Part shown: piece after piece, positions 18,287-27,097 of the stretch | Layout of the letters: every line of letters starts with the position of its first letter | Numbering within the stretch: position 1 is the stretch's first letter | Origin: a virus | Strand: one strand, 5' to 3' | Virus record (IMG/VR): IMGVR_UViG_3300030102_006934 | Location: 276,713-340,712 of that record | Length of the DNA: 64,000 bases | Position numbers and translations under genes: made by a program | Notes under the pieces: generated by a model | Database searches by the model: none | Seen by the model: only the letters and a program-made list of their open reading frames with translations | Told to the model about the DNA's origin: nothing

Positions 18287-18610
18287 ATGGACAAAAAGAA
18301 AATTTTTAAACTATTAAAAGAAATCAAAGACAATGACCACAAAAATATTTCTGTTTATGCTTTAAACGGTTGTCCAGCTTGTGACGAGTTAAAAAAGAAA
18401 TTAAACAATATAGGTATAACATATGAAGAAATAATCATGAATGGTAATGACGATATGTGGTCAAAATTAGAAGAATGGGGTGGTAGTGATTTTGCTCCAC
18501 AAGTTAAAGTAGAAGATTACCTAATAAAAGAAGATGAATATGAAACTGTTAACGAATTAATCAGTAAAACAGTTTCTTTAGTTATAGATAGAAGGGTGGT
18601 TTTAAAATAA
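18287..18610 (+). CDS. Glutaredoxin-like protein
   Basis: 107 aa. SVYALNGCPACDELKKKL carries the CPAC redox site (C29, C32), and FAPQVKVEDYLI matches the thioredoxin-fold cis-Pro region. Phage glutaredoxins usually reduce ribonucleotide reductase or other thiol enzymes; no reductase gene is in this window. It starts one nt after the previous stop. Confidence 0.75.
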   Translation: MDKKKIFKLLKEIKDNDHKNISVYALNGCPACDELKKKLNNIGITYEEIIMNGNDDMWSKLEEWGGSDFAPQVKVEDYLIKEDEYETVNELISKTVSLVIDRRVVLK

Positions 18611-18630
18611 GTTTTTTTTATTTTACAATA

Positions 18631-18640
18631 TATTTATAAT
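18631..18640 (+). promoter_or_regulatory. TATTTATAAT box
   Basis: Ends only 4 nt before the ATG at 18645, so if it is a promoter the mRNA has almost no leader. Confidence 0.5.
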
Positions 18641-18644
18641 AGTA

Positions 18645-19022
18645 ATGGGTTCATTAAAATTAAAAACAATCTTAGAAAAAACAAATACAGAAAACCCTTT
18701 TGATGTAGAAAAGGAGTATGACTTATTTGAACCGAAAACAAAATCAAATGAAATAACAAAGATAGAAGACGATATCAAAGATATCAAATCCGACATTAAA
18801 GATATTAAAAAAGATATCTTAGACTTAGCTGATGATTTAAACGATGATGTGGGTAGAATGTCTTATGTTAGACAATTAAGTGGTGAATTCTTAGAGTATT
18901 TAAATACATTAGATACAGAACTACAAGGACAAGTAGAAACACCAGAATCAAATGAATTAATGAACAAGATAATGGGTAGGTCGGAAAGAAAAAAATATTA
19001 TATGAGTAAGTTTAGGTTATAA
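18645..19022 (+). CDS. Leader-bearing coiled-coil protein, probably packaged
   Basis: 125 aa. The N-terminus LKLKTILEKTNTE resembles the short amphipathic leader ending in L/I-x-E found on many proteins here and similar to T4 capsid-targeting propeptides. Residues 35-70 are a KIEDDIKDIKSDIKDI coiled coil. Inferred to be an internal virion protein; no family known. Confidence 0.5.
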   Translation: MGSLKLKTILEKTNTENPFDVEKEYDLFEPKTKSNEITKIEDDIKDIKSDIKDIKKDILDLADDLNDDVGRMSYVRQLSGEFLEYLNTLDTELQGQVETPESNELMNKIMGRSERKKYYMSKFRL

Positions 19023-19046
19023 TTTGTTTTTTTCTATAGAAACATA

Positions 19047-19056
19047 TATTTATTAT
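19047..19056 (+). promoter_or_regulatory. TATTTATTAT box
   Basis: Second base-perfect type of the recurrent box, 24 nt before the ATG at 19081. Confidence 0.5.
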
Positions 19057-19080
19057 AAAATAATCGATTATTAAAATAAA

Positions 19081-19248
19081 ATGAAAATGGCTAAAAAAGT
19101 ATTAAAGTACACAGAGGAAGAATTTGTTACTTTGTTAGAGAACATAGTAAAAAGGGTAAAAAAAGAGAACGTATTAGAAGAATCTAATAAGTCTAGAGTT
19201 AGAGAATCTAGAAGAGGTAACTTAAGGTCTAGAAGATCTAGGAAATAG
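19081..19248 (+). CDS. Small Arg-rich protein
   Basis: 55 aa (start may be the ATG at 19087). N-terminal half is an amphipathic helix (FVTLLENIVKRVKKENVLEES); the C-terminus is very basic (RESRRGNLRSRRSRK). It has its own TATTTATTAT box and terminator. A basic tail behind a leader-like helix suggests a packaged DNA-binding internal protein; inferred. Confidence 0.55.
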   Translation: MKMAKKVLKYTEEEFVTLLENIVKRVKKENVLEESNKSRVRESRRGNLRSRRSRK

Positions 19249-19269
19249 TTTTATTTTTTTATTTTAAAA

Positions 19270-19297
19270 AAAGAGGGGTTAACTCCTCTTTTTTTTT
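19270..19297 (+). terminator. Rho-independent terminator
   Basis: AAAGAGG pairs with CCTCTTT, followed by a long T run. Confidence 0.85.
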
Positions 19298-19309
19298 GTT
19301 TATACTTTA

Positions 19310-19321
19310 TATTTATATAAT
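19310..19321 (+). promoter_or_regulatory. TATTTATATAAT box
   Basis: Variant of the recurrent box directly downstream of a terminator, 11 nt before the ATG at 19333. Confidence 0.5.
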
Positions 19322-19332
19322 AAAATTGGGTT

Positions 19333-19602
19333 ATGAAAAATGCAATCAAGAAGATAATAAAAGAAGAATTAACAAGGGATGATAAGGCAGAGATTAAAAA
19401 ACTGGCCAGAAAAGAGTTTGAGGACATGTTGAAAACAACTGACATTAAAACTAAAATAGAGAACCTAGTTAAAAAACAAATGAAAAACGATAAACCCACA
19501 CAAAAAGAGATTGCTAAAATATCAGAAAAAGTATTAGTACAATTCTATAAAACTTTATGGACTAGAAGAAGTTTTTGGTCTAATAAACTAGATAACATAT
19601 AA
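19333..19602 (+). CDS. Leader-bearing small helical protein
   Basis: 89 aa. Starts KNAIKKIIKEELTRDD, the I-I-K-E-E leader shared with the 51.8-56.4 kb genes. Rest is helical and basic (KKLARKEFEDMLKTTDIKTKIENL), ending with KTLWTRRSFWSNKL. Possibly a small scaffold or internal head protein. Two nt before the next ATG. Confidence 0.5.
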   Translation: MKNAIKKIIKEELTRDDKAEIKKLARKEFEDMLKTTDIKTKIENLVKKQMKNDKPTQKEIAKISEKVLVQFYKTLWTRRSFWSNKLDNI

Positions 19603-19604
19603 TA

Positions 19605-21146
19605 ATGGAAAGAAACATCGACCCAACGGCTAAACAAGGTATGAGAATCCGTATGCAAATGATGGTTGACGATAGACCAGTATCTTCAGGTATGGAAGGC
19701 ACAATCAAATGGATTGATAGTTTAGGTACTCTACATGTTAAGTGGGACAATGGTAGAACATTAGGTGTCATACCCAATGAAGATAAATACGAGTTACTCC
19801 CATCAGAAGAAGACCAAATAGACTTTGATGTATTTGAAAACTCAGCTGAAAGGTTAATGAAAAAAATTTCCAAAAAACCTATAAGTGGTTCTATAGATAA
19901 GACATTTAAAAAAGCTTACACAAAAAATGATTTAAAAGCCGAATCAGAAAATGATTCTGAAATAGATTATGATGAAATTTTAGAATTGATGAAAGAGAAA
20001 GGCTGGGGAGATGGTGTATCTAACCATATAGAGGATTTTGAATCTTCAGACTATTATCCAGCAAGGTCCATCTATTCCACAAACGAAGACCCTACCATGA
20101 ACTATTTAGAGACTTTCCATAAATACATGCAAGACCTATCTACAGGAAATAATGAAATAGAAGAAACTACCACCGCTGGAGCCGCAGGAGCTTATAACGC
20201 ACCTCTTTTTGGTAAACCAACAACAATAAAAAAAGCTAAAACCAAAAAAACTAGTTCTAATGTGATTACAAAGGGTGATTTAAAAAACCCATTAGGTAAA
20301 GTTTACTCCTTAAAATCGAAAAATGAATCTAAAGTCTTTAAAGTTGGTGACCTATTAAATGAAATATCATCAACACACGCCTCAAAACTAAGAGCGGCTG
20401 AGGGTACTTACGATGGTGACCCATGGGTTGGTAAGAAGGGTTGGATGAGAAGAGATGAACTAGCTTGGGAAGGTGGTGAAATAGCTGATATAATGGCTAA
20501 ATTAAATATTAATTGGAATGATTCTGATTTAACTTTAACGGATATGGAAACCGATGCCATCAATGAAACATCAGTAAAGAAAAAAGTTAAAAAAAAGAAA
20601 GAAAAAGAGGAGGATTTAGAAGAAGCAACAACTTTTAATTCAGTTTTCGGAAGTGGTTTTCCAGTAACACCCTTTATGTTTGCCAAGAAAGGTAAACACA
20701 TACCCTCAAAGAAACCTATATGGAAAGGTGGTAAGATTGTACAAAAAGCTGATAAAGCTGATTTATTGGGTGAGTCTAATAAAAAGTTTAGTAAATCTAC
20801 CCTCCTTGATGAAATCAACAAAGTTAAGTGGGTTAAAGGTGGTAAGTATGTTAAGATTAAAGATAGATGTGCTAAATACAATAATAAACCTTGGTGTAGT
20901 CAGGGAGCAATTGATAATCCTTTGGAATTAAGTGATACTGTTTTTGAGAATATTGAAAAGATTTCTAAGAAGACTGGTGTTTCTGAAGAAAAAATTTATG
21001 ATAAAATAAAGGCTAAACTAAATGGTGTTAGTAAAGAACAAATAGATTATAATAAAGAACATGGATTGCCAATATGGTGGAGAGGAACTAAAGAAGGGTT
21101 TTATGAAAAAATGGAACCCAGAAAGAATAATACTGGTAGTAATTAA
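19605..21146 (+). CDS. DUF4314-like N-terminus, modular virion polyprotein
   Basis: 513 aa. Residues about 12-66 (GMRIRMQMMVDDRPVSSG then GTIKWIDSLGTLHVKWDNGR) match the small DUF4314 SH3-like domain. Further on are low-complexity joints: ETTTAGAAGAYNAPLFGKPT (about 182-201), EEATTFNSVFGSGFPVTPFM (about 342-361) and a Cys-bearing segment KIKDRCAKYNNKPWCSQG. Such Ala/Gly/Thr/Phe joints after acidic L-x-E-like stretches suggest processing into several virion peptides. Function inferred. Confidence 0.5.
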   Translation: MERNIDPTAKQGMRIRMQMMVDDRPVSSGMEGTIKWIDSLGTLHVKWDNGRTLGVIPNEDKYELLPSEEDQIDFDVFENSAERLMKKISKKPISGSIDKTFKKAYTKNDLKAESENDSEIDYDEILELMKEKGWGDGVSNHIEDFESSDYYPARSIYSTNEDPTMNYLETFHKYMQDLSTGNNEIEETTTAGAAGAYNAPLFGKPTTIKKAKTKKTSSNVITKGDLKNPLGKVYSLKSKNESKVFKVGDLLNEISSTHASKLRAAEGTYDGDPWVGKKGWMRRDELAWEGGEIADIMAKLNINWNDSDLTLTDMETDAINETSVKKKVKKKKEKEEDLEEATTFNSVFGSGFPVTPFMFAKKGKHIPSKKPIWKGGKIVQKADKADLLGESNKKFSKSTLLDEINKVKWVKGGKYVKIKDRCAKYNNKPWCSQGAIDNPLELSDTVFENIEKISKKTGVSEEKIYDKIKAKLNGVSKEQIDYNKEHGLPIWWRGTKEGFYEKMEPRKNNTGSN

Positions 21147-21164
21147 TTTTATCAGATAAACTGA

Positions 21165-21174
21165 TATTTATTAA
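21165..21174 (+). promoter_or_regulatory. TATTTATTAA box
   Basis: Recurrent box, 11 nt before the ATG at 21186. Confidence 0.5.
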
Positions 21175-21185
21175 AAAAGATTGAT

Positions 21186-22349
21186 ATGTCAAAAAATATT
21201 AAAAAATTATTAAAAAAGAATTTAAACACATTACTTGAAACAAAAGGATTCGAACATATGGAGGTTGCTTTTGGTTTACAAGAAAAAAGTGATAACCTTT
21301 CAGACGCTGAAAAAAAACAATTCGGTGAGATGGAAACAATACAAAATGAGAAAGGTGTTAATTTAGGAGACGCCACAGTTCAACCAGCTTTAAATAAAGT
21401 ACATAAAGAAGATAAAAAAGATGAGGAAACTTATTTTAAGGATGTTGAAAAGAAAATGAAAGATTTTCAAACCACATCTGAAGCCGAACCAACACAGATT
21501 GGTGAAGCTTTTGAACCACCAAAGGTCAACAGAGAAGACGACCAAACAGAACCAGAGGAAGTTTATTCAACTGAAGCTTTAGGTCCTGGTATGTTAGCTT
21601 TAAGGTATGACAATAGAGATACTGAGGTTCATAAAAAATTTGAAGAAAGGGTTGATGATTTAAATGGTGATGATTTAACTTATAAAAAATTGAAACAATA
21701 TGGTGAAAAGTATTTAAAACATAAATATGAAAAACCAGATGAATACCATTATTCACCTAAAGTTAGGGCAACAGTAAAAGAAAGTGTTATGGAAACATAT
21801 GTAGACGTATTAGAAGAAAATATATTTAAGGTTAAAGGAACCATAAAAGCTAAAGAACAGGTCATTAGTTTAGTGGATAAGTTACCTAATAGAGTTAAAG
21901 TTAATGAAACTGTTTTTGCTATTACTGATGGTGAGAATGAGTATAGGTTATTGTGGGAAGGTTCAGAAGATGGTGAAGCCGTAATTACACATGAAAAAAA
22001 TGTTACTACAATAAATGAGAGTATCGATAAAATGAAACACCTTTGGGAGTTTAAATCTTCAAACTCTAGTAAAAGGAGTATTAAAGAAAATGATGACGTA
22101 TTCTTTAAGATGATGGATAAGGTTAGAGGTAAAGAAACTTTAAACGAAGCTGTTGCGGTTGATGCGAAAGCTAATAAATCAACAATCAAAAAATTAGCTA
22201 AAGAATTATCTAATGACGCCGACTTAGGTGCTAAGTGTAGACAACTAATCAAAAAAGATGGTGATTGTTCACAAGAGTTAAAAGATATGGCTAAAGAAAA
22301 TTCTAATGACGCTGATTTAGGTGCAGCTTGTAGAGAAATGTGCAAGTAA
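21186..22349 (+). CDS. Leader-bearing protein with C-terminal Asn-Asp-Ala repeats
   Basis: 387 aa. N-terminus NIKKLLKKNLNTLLETKGF is a leader-like amphipathic helix. The C-terminus carries two copies of a ~33-residue repeat centred on SNDADLGAKCR / SNDADLGAACR (residues about 340-387), each ending in paired cysteines. The middle has KVKGTIKAKEQVISLVDKLP. Likely a packaged or head-associated protein; no family recognised. Confidence 0.5.
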   Translation: MSKNIKKLLKKNLNTLLETKGFEHMEVAFGLQEKSDNLSDAEKKQFGEMETIQNEKGVNLGDATVQPALNKVHKEDKKDEETYFKDVEKKMKDFQTTSEAEPTQIGEAFEPPKVNREDDQTEPEEVYSTEALGPGMLALRYDNRDTEVHKKFEERVDDLNGDDLTYKKLKQYGEKYLKHKYEKPDEYHYSPKVRATVKESVMETYVDVLEENIFKVKGTIKAKEQVISLVDKLPNRVKVNETVFAITDGENEYRLLWEGSEDGEAVITHEKNVTTINESIDKMKHLWEFKSSNSSKRSIKENDDVFFKMMDKVRGKETLNEAVAVDAKANKSTIKKLAKELSNDADLGAKCRQLIKKDGDCSQELKDMAKENSNDADLGAACREMCK

Positions 22350-22350
22350 A

Positions 22351-23454
22351 ATGAAAAATTTAAAAGAAATAAAATTAATGATGGAGAGATTAGAATCTCC
22401 AAGGTTAACCGAAACTGAGTTAAACTATAAGAAAAGTCTTTTAAAAGAAGAGGATGAAGAGGTAACCAAAGACCCAGACCAATTAGATTTATTTACTGGT
22501 GAAACAAAAGAAGTAAATGAGCTGGTAAGACAATTCGAGGAGTTAAAAAGATTGATATTAGATGAAATAGAAGGGTTAGATGTAAACTACATGCATACAG
22601 CTATGGTGAACGGTGAGTTAGATTCAGCACTATCGGAGTACTATAGTTTGGTTAATGAACTTGAATATTGGATAGATAATAACGATTTTGAGGGTGAGTT
22701 ATTGAGGGAAGCTAATAATCTATTAGAGGTACTTCAGTATGGTCCTGTTGATTTTGAAATTACTTTAACCCCAGAAGTCGAAGAACTATTAAAAAGAGAA
22801 AGACCAGGTATAAAAGTTGGTTCCGAAAAAGAAATAGCAGACATGTCTGAAGGAAAAGATAAAATGGGTCTTTTGAAAGAAGAATATAAACACCAATGTT
22901 ATGAAATTGATTTAGGTTTAGACTCTTTAATTGGACAAGAACTATCTAGAATATTTGTTCCAGGACAATATAAAAGTCGTAGTCCTTTTGGGGCCGAATC
23001 TATACATATGCAGGATGTTTTTACACCACCATCAAAAGATGAAAACGGTAATTTAACTTATACCCTACCAAAAATAACACAATTTTATTCTTATTTTTGT
23101 CCTAGAAAAAGAGAAAACTACCCAGAGTTAAAAGATGGTCAATTTATAACTTTCCCTAGTGACACGGATGTTACTAATATTTATGTTGGTCTTGATGGTG
23201 GTAAAATTACCCCATTCGGTATGTCTGGAAAAGTTGTTGATGTTTCGGGTAACGCAATAGTTTTACATGGAGGAAGAAAAGGCTTTGTAGATAGATTATC
23301 TGTTTACCAAAATGGTAAATATATTAAATCATTAGATGATGGTCAATTTATTGTTGGTGCGAAAAATAGTGATACCTCAGTATATGATAAAATAAAATCT
23401 AAACTAGGTGAAAAAGTGGACCCCAGTGATACCAAAGAAATAGAGATGCAATAA
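22351..23454 (+). CDS. Hypothetical virion-associated protein
   Basis: 367 aa from the ATG at 22351, one nt after the previous stop; a GTG 30 nt upstream is inside that gene. Leader-like start (NLKEIKLMMERLESPRLTE). Residues about 240-360 are beta-rich (GKITPFGMSGKVVDVSGNAIVLHGG). Shares the TATTTATTAA promoter at 21165 with the preceding gene. Function unknown. Confidence 0.5.
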   Translation: MKNLKEIKLMMERLESPRLTETELNYKKSLLKEEDEEVTKDPDQLDLFTGETKEVNELVRQFEELKRLILDEIEGLDVNYMHTAMVNGELDSALSEYYSLVNELEYWIDNNDFEGELLREANNLLEVLQYGPVDFEITLTPEVEELLKRERPGIKVGSEKEIADMSEGKDKMGLLKEEYKHQCYEIDLGLDSLIGQELSRIFVPGQYKSRSPFGAESIHMQDVFTPPSKDENGNLTYTLPKITQFYSYFCPRKRENYPELKDGQFITFPSDTDVTNIYVGLDGGKITPFGMSGKVVDVSGNAIVLHGGRKGFVDRLSVYQNGKYIKSLDDGQFIVGAKNSDTSVYDKIKSKLGEKVDPSDTKEIEMQ

Positions 23455-23471
23455 TAAAATAATAAAAAATT

Positions 23472-23499
23472 AAATAAGGTCTTCGGACCTTATTTTTTT
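23472..23499 (+). terminator. Rho-independent terminator with UUCG loop
   Basis: AAATAAGGTC and GACCTTATTT flank a TTCG tetraloop, followed by T7. Confidence 0.9.
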
Positions 23500-23506
23500 G
23501 CCAGCA

Positions 23507-23516
23507 TATTTATAAT
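23507..23516 (+). promoter_or_regulatory. TATTTATAAT box
   Basis: Directly after a terminator and 10 nt before the endolysin ATG, which strongly suggests a promoter. Confidence 0.6.
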
Positions 23517-23526
23517 AAAAAAAGAA

Positions 23527-24738
23527 ATGTTAATAAAAAAGGGAGACAGTGGTCCAAATGTGAGAGAATTACAAACACTATTAAATGACAATGGTTTTTG
23601 GACTTATCATACAATTACGGATTATTTTGGGGACATAACAGAAACTGCGGTTAAGAATTTCCAAGAAGCAAAAAAAATAACAGTAGATGGTTTAGTGGGT
23701 AATACAACCTACAGTTATCTAATAGACGGTGTAAGAGATAATATTATGTTAAAAAAGGGTGATAGAGGACCACAAGTAAAGGAAGTACAACAAATGTTGG
23801 GTATTAGTGATGATGGTATATTTGGTTCTGATACCGAATCATCAGTAAAAAGATTTCAATCAGATAAAGGTTTAGTTTCTGATGGTATTGTAGGTCCTAA
23901 AACCTATGAAACTTTAGTTAATGAAACCATGGGTGTTAATTTCGATAACAATCAAGATATAGATACTGATAGAACTGATTTTGATGACTCTAACGATATA
24001 GATGATAAATTAAATTATTTAGGTTCTTACATCACAGAAGATGGTTTAGAAATAGATAAAGCCTATTTGGATGGTGATGAATATGTGAAAGATTATGGTA
24101 AGATAGAACCAGAAAACTTTTTTATCCATCACACAGCCGGTTGGAACAATCCTTATAATACTATTAATAGTTGGAACAAAGACGATAGAGGTCGTGTGGC
24201 AACACAATATTGTATTGGTGGAACAAGTGTTAAAATAGGTAGTTACGGTGATGACAAATACAATGGGCAAGTTGTAGAGTGTTTCCCTGATAATTACATC
24301 GGATGGCACTTAGGAAAAGTAGGTGACTTCAACATGTCTAAATACTCTTCAGCGGTTGAGATTAATAATTTTGGATACGCTATCAAAAAGAATGGTAAGT
24401 ATTATAACTATGTCAATAGTGAAATACCTGAGAGTATGGTATGTGATTTAGGTTATGAATTTAGAGGACACCAATATTGGCACGCATATACTTTAGAACA
24501 AATAGAAAGTTTAGGTTTGTTAATCAAACATGTACAAAGAATCTACCCTAATATTGATATGTCAGCAGGTTTACCTCAGTTATTAAAAGACGGAATCCAC
24601 CCTAAAGAAGCTTTTGAATTTAATGAAGATGCGTATTGGGGTAGAGTTAAAGGTCTGTGGACGCATACTAATACTAGAACAGACAAGTTTGATTGTTTCC
24701 CACAATCAGAATTGATAGACCTGTTAAAGTCATTATAG
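23527..24738 (+). CDS. Endolysin: two peptidoglycan-binding domains plus amidase
   Basis: 403 aa. Two PG_binding_1 modules (about 3-66 and 74-131), each with KKGD..GPxVxExQxxL and DGIxGxxTxxxVKxFQ. A linker rich in Asp (about 140-162) leads to an N-acetylmuramoyl-L-alanine amidase domain with FFIHHTAGW (H201, H202) and DGIHPKEAF near the end. Degrades cell-wall peptidoglycan at lysis, or may be virion-bound and act at entry. Flanked by its own TATTTATAAT box and a palindrome. Confidence 0.85.
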   Translation: MLIKKGDSGPNVRELQTLLNDNGFWTYHTITDYFGDITETAVKNFQEAKKITVDGLVGNTTYSYLIDGVRDNIMLKKGDRGPQVKEVQQMLGISDDGIFGSDTESSVKRFQSDKGLVSDGIVGPKTYETLVNETMGVNFDNNQDIDTDRTDFDDSNDIDDKLNYLGSYITEDGLEIDKAYLDGDEYVKDYGKIEPENFFIHHTAGWNNPYNTINSWNKDDRGRVATQYCIGGTSVKIGSYGDDKYNGQVVECFPDNYIGWHLGKVGDFNMSKYSSAVEINNFGYAIKKNGKYYNYVNSEIPESMVCDLGYEFRGHQYWHAYTLEQIESLGLLIKHVQRIYPNIDMSAGLPQLLKDGIHPKEAFEFNEDAYWGRVKGLWTHTNTRTDKFDCFPQSELIDLLKSL

Positions 24739-24751
24739 AATTAGTATTTAG

Positions 24752-24773
24752 TTTTGGGTCAAATGACCTAAAA
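24752..24773. promoter_or_regulatory. 22-bp inverted repeat after endolysin
   Basis: TTTTGGGTCA and TGACCTAAAA form a near-perfect dyad with a 2-nt centre. Could be a weak terminator or an operator for the genes that follow. Confidence 0.35.
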
Positions 24774-24780
24774 TTGTATT

Positions 24781-25263
24781 ATGAAAAGGATTGATAAAAT
24801 ATTAAAAAGTTTTGATTTTATAGAATATATATCTAAACCAATGGAAAGAAAAGACATACACCTAATATTGAAAATAAATGGTTTTATCACCGAAAGGGGT
24901 GATTTATTATTAGATTTTTGTAAATCGATAACACAAAAAATTATAAAAACTTATTTAGGTGATGATGTAATGTCTGAAGATGATAAAGAAAAACATTTTC
25001 AGTGGTGCTGGGATAGTGTTTTGGAAGACTTTGGCAAAGAGTTGATTTATTTTAATAAAAAAGGTGATTTAAAAGATTATTTTAAATATTTTTTTTATGA
25101 GATATTCTATAAAGAAGAAAGTAAAGAAGAAAAAAGCTTTGAAAAAACTTTATATTTTGTAATAAAATCTTTTAATTATAACGGAATACGAACAAAATCT
25201 GAAATAGATAATTATTTAGATTTATACAAAATATTCAATAAAAGTTATAATGTTAGTGTTTGA
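24781..25263 (+). CDS. Hypothetical helical protein
   Basis: 160 aa, helical, Lys/Asp/Phe-rich, no membrane segment. First gene of a tightly packed run up to 26658 with overlapping stops and starts. Not recognised. Confidence 0.5.
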   Translation: MKRIDKILKSFDFIEYISKPMERKDIHLILKINGFITERGDLLLDFCKSITQKIIKTYLGDDVMSEDDKEKHFQWCWDSVLEDFGKELIYFNKKGDLKDYFKYFFYEIFYKEESKEEKSFEKTLYFVIKSFNYNGIRTKSEIDNYLDLYKIFNKSYNVSV

Positions 25264-25493
25264 TGGATATAAATAAAAAATTTGATTTACTTACAAATCA
25301 CTTAGTTTTAGAAAAAGAAAAAAAACATCTAGAATTAGAACGTTTTATAAACGATAATATAGTCATAGATGATATGTGTCATGATTTAAGTAACAAAATA
25401 ACTGATTATAGAAATTCTATAGACAACCTACGTATATGGTTAGAGTTTATAGAACCAATAAATAACACCGAAAAAGAAGAAGGTGAAAATTAA
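25263..25493 (+). CDS. Small coiled-coil protein
   Basis: 76 aa from the ATG overlapping the previous TGA. Helical throughout (LVLEKEKKHLELERFINDN). No family recognised. Confidence 0.5.
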   Translation: MDINKKFDLLTNHLVLEKEKKHLELERFINDNIVIDDMCHDLSNKITDYRNSIDNLRIWLEFIEPINNTEKEEGEN

Positions 25494-25504
25494 AATTACA
25501 TAAA

Positions 25505-25699
25505 ATGATGGAAGAAAACAGAACAAATGAAATGGAGACTTTAGTTGAGAACTTTAAATCAGAGTACTCTAAATTTACCGAAAAAGGTAATAAAGCGGCA
25601 GCAACTAGAGCTAGAAAACATTTACAAGATATTCGTAATTTAGCAAAAGACTTAAGAGACGAAATAAGTAAGACTAAAAAAGAAATGGTCACCGCGTAA
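25505..25699 (+). CDS. Histone H1-like (Hc1-type) DNA-binding protein
   Basis: 64 aa (second Met at 25508 may be the start). KFTEKGNKAAATRARKHL then DIRNLAKDLRDEI follows the pattern of the small H1-like proteins of Bacteroidota (FYxKGNxAAGTRxRKxxQxLxxLAxxIR). These bind and compact DNA. In a phage it could organise phage DNA or displace host nucleoid proteins. Call is by pattern recognition. Confidence 0.65.
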   Translation: MMEENRTNEMETLVENFKSEYSKFTEKGNKAAATRARKHLQDIRNLAKDLRDEISKTKKEMVTA

Positions 25700-25893
25700 T
25701 GTTAGTTGAAAAAATATTATACCTATTATTTTTTTTAAGTGTATTGAATGTACTATCACACTTATTTAATTTAGTAGTAGAAATTAGAAAGGAAGAACCA
25801 AAAGAAATAGAAAACACTAAGTTTAGTATATTTCTTTTTGGTTTATCCTTATCATATATCTTAACGATAATTTTTACAAGTTTTCAAATATGA
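25699..25893 (+). CDS. Small membrane protein, two helices
   Basis: 64 aa, start overlapping the previous stop. Two hydrophobic segments (about 4-21 and 43-63) joined by a charged loop (RKEEPKEIENTK). Unknown; possibly a superinfection-exclusion or host-envelope factor. Confidence 0.5.
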   Translation: MLVEKILYLLFFLSVLNVLSHLFNLVVEIRKEEPKEIENTKFSIFLFGLSLSYILTIIFTSFQI

Positions 25894-26399
25894 TACAAGA
25901 AAGAATAGATAAATTAAAACCTTACTTTAGGGGGTTAAAAGTAGCAGATAATTATAGAATAGTCGAATTTAACCTAAAAAATACTTGGGTGATAGAAAAA
26001 TCTGATGGTATAGAATTACAACAGAAAAAAATAAAAGAATCTGATAATGTACTATATAGTATGTTTTATTCGGAAAAAATTTCTTTTGATGATATACTAG
26101 ATTATGTTGAAAATGAAGTTATAAGATATAACCTAGATTTAGAAGAAAAAGAACGGTTACTAATGATGAAGGTTGAAGAACTAAAACGTGTTTTTGAAGA
26201 TAAAGATTTAGATGAACTAAACAGCTTAAAATTTACAACATCAGACCCAACCATTAAACTAGGAAAAAAAAAGAAACCAACACCACCAAGTCAAATGATA
26301 AAAGAAGGTGAAAACTCAATCAAACCAGAGTATCTTAACGGTATTGATGATAAAAATAAACAGAATGGGCATACCAAAGAATTATCAGAACAAAGTTAA
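25890..26399 (+). CDS. Hypothetical protein
   Basis: 169 aa, ATGA overlap upstream. Helical with a basic stretch (LGKKKKPTPPSQMIKEG) in a probably unfolded C-terminus. The last 35 nt overlap the next gene in another frame. Not recognised. Confidence 0.45.
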   Translation: MIQERIDKLKPYFRGLKVADNYRIVEFNLKNTWVIEKSDGIELQQKKIKESDNVLYSMFYSEKISFDDILDYVENEVIRYNLDLEEKERLLMMKVEELKRVFEDKDLDELNSLKFTTSDPTIKLGKKKKPTPPSQMIKEGENSIKPEYLNGIDDKNKQNGHTKELSEQS

Positions 26400-26658
26400 T
26401 TTAGAGAATAGGGTTAAAGCTCTTAACGAAGTAAACTTTTACATGGTTAAATCTGAATACACCCCAAAAGATGGTGGTGACAAGGTAACTTCAATTATTG
26501 AGGTAAACGCATTAAATGAGGAACAAATGGAAAAGAAGTTTGATAAAATAATGTTTAAAGAGGGTATATCTGATTACAAAATATTGAATTATCAAACTTC
26601 TTCTTTTTCAGACAGAATTAATAACCTAGGTTTAGATTCTATATTAAATCCTAATTAA
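26365..26658 (+). CDS. Hypothetical protein
   Basis: 97 aa from the ATG at 26365, chosen because an upstream in-frame ATG would overlap the previous gene by 92 nt. Alpha/beta pattern (VNFYMVKSEYTP, KVTSIIEVNALNEEQMEKKFDKIMF). It converges with the leftward membrane-protein gene, overlapping its end by 8 nt. Confidence 0.45.
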   Translation: MGIPKNYQNKVNLENRVKALNEVNFYMVKSEYTPKDGGDKVTSIIEVNALNEEQMEKKFDKIMFKEGISDYKILNYQTSSFSDRINNLGLDSILNPN

Positions 26659-26974
26659 AAGCTCTCTCACACATTTCTTGAAAAGTGTGAATCAACCAAA
26701 CAGTACCAGAAGCTAATATACCATCAAAAAAGACAGATGTAAAAATACTAGGTATAACTACACCCCCCAAACCGTAATACTCAGTTGGCGAGAAGAAAAA
26801 CAAAGATAGGAAAAAACCTACCCAAGTAGGGAAACAAATCATACAGCTCACCAGTTCTCCCCAAAAATTAGGACTAACCTTTTTTAAAAAATTTCTCATT
26901 CCTTTAAATATAGATCCATAAACTACGATATTAGAAAAACCGTAGGTAACTAAAATAAATAATAATGTGTTCAT
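26651..26974 (-). CDS. Membrane protein
   Basis: 107 aa, three probable membrane segments (about 2-20, 45-62 and 70-95) and a CMICFPTWVGFF motif like that of DUF1360-type phage membrane proteins. It occupies an interval free of plus-strand genes. Possible role at the host membrane; not proven. Confidence 0.55.
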   Translation of the reverse strand: MNTLLFILVTYGFSNIVVYGSIFKGMRNFLKKVSPNFWGELVSCMICFPTWVGFFLSLFFFSPTEYYGLGGVVIPSIFTSVFFDGILASGTVWLIHTFQEMCERAFN

Positions 26975-27064
26975 AATATTTTTGTATTTATTTAATTATA
27001 GTACATTTTTTTTAAAAATAAAAGATTAGTGTAGTGAAAAACTTTCCAATTAGTAAAAAATAAG

Positions 27065-27079
27065 TTATCTTAGAGATAA
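27065..27079. promoter_or_regulatory. Perfect inverted repeat TTATCT-TAG-AGATAA
   Basis: 15-nt dyad 18 nt before the start at 27098; operator-like. Confidence 0.3.
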
Positions 27080-27097
27080 TAAGTTAAAATAAAAATC

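Noticed and set aside
20408-20881. 157-codon minus-strand frame, and an 83-codon plus frame at 20680
   Set aside because: Both lie inside the well-supported 513-aa gene and have shadow-like composition rich in Leu/Ser/Phe.
21749-22402. 217-codon minus-strand frame
   Set aside because: Antisense of the leader-bearing protein at 21186; its sequence is the typical Ser/Leu/Phe shadow of Lys/Glu-rich coding.
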